From assembly GCA_965661355.1 (NCBI GenBank), contig CBFIDI010000035.1:1-15782 (forward strand): 15,782 nt of DNA, given 5' to 3'. Shown here one piece after another: positions 13,928 to 15,782 of this stretch. A program made the position numbers and the translations under genes. The stretch is from CAMCFD01 sp965661355 (GTDB lineage: Bacteria; Pseudomonadota; Alphaproteobacteria; Rickettsiales; UBA1997). The notes beneath the pieces were generated by a model, which searched no databases, had not been told where the DNA came from, and saw only the letters and a list, made by a program, of their open reading frames with translations. The first letter of the stretch is position 1, and each line of letters opens with the position of its first letter.

Positions 13928-15782
13928 ATGGATTACAAAACCAAAATCAGAAACATTAAAGAATCTTGCGAAATAGTAAAAATTAATAACGACGCTATAA
14001 TTTATTCTTCTTCGTTAATTTTACAAAATTTTAAAGATAGAGATTTAGCTTTTATTGCAAAAAACGATGTTGAAATAGAAAAAATAAAAAACCAAATTGA
14101 GTTTTTTACCCCCGACATAAATCAAACTCACGAAATAATTATTTTTAACGCTTGGGATTGCCAACCTTATGACAAAACCTCGCCAAAACAATTAATTTCC
14201 ACCAATCGTATTAAGTCACTTTATAAATTGGCAAACCGAAATAATAAAAAATTTATTTTAATAATCTCGGTAAATTCAGCTTTGCAAAAAGTTATTGCTC
14301 CAAATTTAGTCAAAAATTCATCTTTAATAGCAAAAGCAGGTGATAAAATTTCGATTAAACAAATTATCGACTTCTTAATTTTTAACGGATATCAAAGGCA
14401 ATCAACCGCATATACGGCTGGAGAATTTGCAATTCGCGGCGGAATTATAGATATTGTACTAAACAAGGCCGCAACTTCAATTGGCTATAGGTTTGACTTT
14501 TTTGGCGATGAAATTGATTCAATAAAAGAGTTCGACCCATTAACTCAAATTTCAAATGAAGTAGTTAAGCAAATAGAAATTTTACCCGCCAACGAAGTAG
14601 TTTTAAATAATTCAACAATTGAAAATTTTCGTCATAATTATCGCAATATATTTAACTCTACTTTTAACTTAAATTACGAAGATCCTTTATACGAGGCTAT
14701 CTCTTCAGGTCGATATTATCAAGGAATGGAACATTATCTTCCGCTTTTTTATAAAGATAAGTTAGTTGATATTTTTTCATATTTAAATTCACCTGTAATT
14801 TTCTTTAACAATGAAATAAAAACAGATATCAAAAATCACGAAGAAAAATGCCAAAATTACTATTTATCGAGAATTGAAGATCTCAAACAAAGCCACGATT
14901 CTCAAATTTACAACCCTTTAAAACCAGAATTTTTATATTTTAACTCTAATGACTTTGAAAATATAACTCAAAATTACACAATTATAAATTTCAATAATTT
15001 TGATTCAAAAAATCAAAATTCAAGAATTATCGATTTGCAAATCAAAGAATGTCCAGATTTTAAACTTGCGTCAAAAACAAACAAAAAAGATCCAATTTTA
15101 TTGCTTCAAGAATATATAAATTCTATAAGATCGAAAAAAATATTAATTGGCGCCACAAACGAAAACTCAAAAGATAAATTACAAAAAATATTTCAAGATT
15201 ACCAAATCAATAAACCAATTACCACAGTAAAAATCGACAAGGGCTTTGAAACTTCGGACTTTATTTTAATAGGTGAGCAGGCTATTTTTGGCGAAAAAAT
15301 AATCAGAAAGAAATCAAAAGGTAGTAAAGAGGCCTCAAAGAGAATTTTAGAAGAAGGTTTAACCATAAATATTGGTGAATTAGTTGTTCATCGCGATTAT
15401 GGAATTGGTAAATTTGACGGAATTCATAAAATTAAGATTTCAAATATCGAAACGGACATGGTTCGTTTAATTTATGGCGGCGGAGATACTTTATTTATAT
15501 CGGTTGAAGATATAAATTTAATTACCCGCTACGGCTCCGATAACCCACTTATACAACTTGACAAGCTTGGTATTTCGGCCTGGAAAAACCGTAAAAGCAA
15601 AGTTAAAAAACGCATAAAAATAGCCGCCGAAAAATTAATTAATATCGCGGCGCAAAGACATGTCAAAAAGGCACCAATTTTTATCCCTGACGATAATTTA
15701 TATAATGAATTTAAGGCAAATTTTAGCTTTGTCGAAACCGACGATCAGCTAAGCGCCATAGAATCTATTGAAGAAGATTTAG
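13928..15782 (+). CDS. mfd: transcription-repair coupling factor Mfd, N-terminal 618 residues (runs off right edge)
   Basis: Mfd removes RNA polymerase stalled at lesions and recruits UvrA for nucleotide-excision repair. The frame is open from the ATG at 13928 to the end of the window. A UvrB-like module comes first, with WDCQPYDKTSP near 77-87, GEFAIRGGIIDI at 165-176 and RFDFFGDEIDSIKEFD soon after. A divergent middle region follows. The CarD-like RNA-polymerase-interaction domain begins at about 482 (IGELVVHRDYGIGKFDG), with LIYGGGDTLFISVEDINLI downstream. The helicase Q-motif segment FVETDDQLSAI at 601-611 marks the start of the translocase domain, where the window ends. The ATP-binding and remaining motor motifs lie outside. 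It starts 46 bases after the truncated dnaE on the same strand, without a visible promoter or Shine-Dalgarno sequence, so it is probably co-transcribed. Confidence 0.95.
   Translation, partial: MDYKTKIRNIKESCEIVKINNDAIIYSSSLILQNFKDRDLAFIAKNDVEIEKIKNQIEFFTPDINQTHEIIIFNAWDCQPYDKTSPKQLISTNRIKSLYKLANRNNKKFILIISVNSALQKVIAPNLVKNSSLIAKAGDKISIKQIIDFLIFNGYQRQSTAYTAGEFAIRGGIIDIVLNKAATSIGYRFDFFGDEIDSIKEFDPLTQISNEVVKQIEILPANEVVLNNSTIENFRHNYRNIFNSTFNLNYEDPLYEAISSGRYYQGMEHYLPLFYKDKLVDIFSYLNSPVIFFNNEIKTDIKNHEEKCQNYYLSRIEDLKQSHDSQIYNPLKPEFLYFNSNDFENITQNYTIINFNNFDSKNQNSRIIDLQIKECPDFKLASKTNKKDPILLLQEYINSIRSKKILIGATNENSKDKLQKIFQDYQINKPITTVKIDKGFETSDFILIGEQAIFGEKIIRKKSKGSKEASKRILEEGLTINIGELVVHRDYGIGKFDGIHKIKISNIETDMVRLIYGGGDTLFISVEDINLITRYGSDNPLIQLDKLGISAWKNRKSKVKKRIKIAAEKLINIAAQRHVKKAPIFIPDDNLYNEFKANFSFVETDDQLSAIESIEEDL

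Noticed and set aside
1..15782. CRISPR arrays, tRNA genes, insertion sequences or prophage
   Set aside because: No direct-repeat/spacer pattern, cloverleaf-like sequence, transposase or integrase frame, or flanking terminal repeats were seen; the intergenic gaps are short and AT-rich.

Overview
The window is AT-rich, tightly packed bacterial chromosome that looks alphaproteobacterial and most like Rickettsiales or a similar host-associated lineage. The reasons are a very large VirB6/TrbL-like type IV secretion protein of the Rickettsiales style, an ELM1/DUF1022 protein, a di-iron Coq7 ubiquinone hydroxylase, and a DnaE with alphaproteobacterial sequence features. The placement is inferred from protein content only. 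I found no tRNA, rRNA, CRISPR array, insertion sequence or phage gene, and no gene-free stretch longer than about 230 bases.

Left part (1-1700, all minus strand). The promoter at 1777-1805 drives rplM-rpsI (uL13, uS9). Downstream lie rpiB and the 5' end of trmB, which overlaps the rpiB 3' end by 32 bases and runs off the window. These are housekeeping functions: ribosome, pentose phosphate pathway and tRNA m7G modification.

Centre (1909-8740, minus strand). A two-gene operon, preceded by a good sigma-70-like promoter, encodes an ELM1-family protein and then a 1909-residue VirB6-like protein. The two genes overlap in a GTGA, so they are probably translationally coupled. The large protein has a lipobox signal, about 1080 exported residues rich in cysteine, a VirB6-type membrane core and a roughly 490-residue charged cytoplasmic tail. 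This is the most distinctive locus in the window.

Right part (8834-15782). coaD (minus) and rlmH (plus) diverge from a compact shared promoter region. coq7 follows with its own TTGACA-17-TTTAAT promoter. Next come an unrecognised exported 232-residue protein abutting dnaE, then dnaE, then mfd, which runs off the right edge. dnaE is truncated: the 843-residue product keeps the PHP domain, the palm with its three catalytic aspartates and part of the fingers. It stops right after the LPPDIN region, so the clamp-binding motif, OB fold and tau-binding domain are missing. mfd starts only 46 bases later and no remnant of the lost part is visible. The truncated replicase gene and the ELM1/giant-VirB6 operon are the two things most worth following up.
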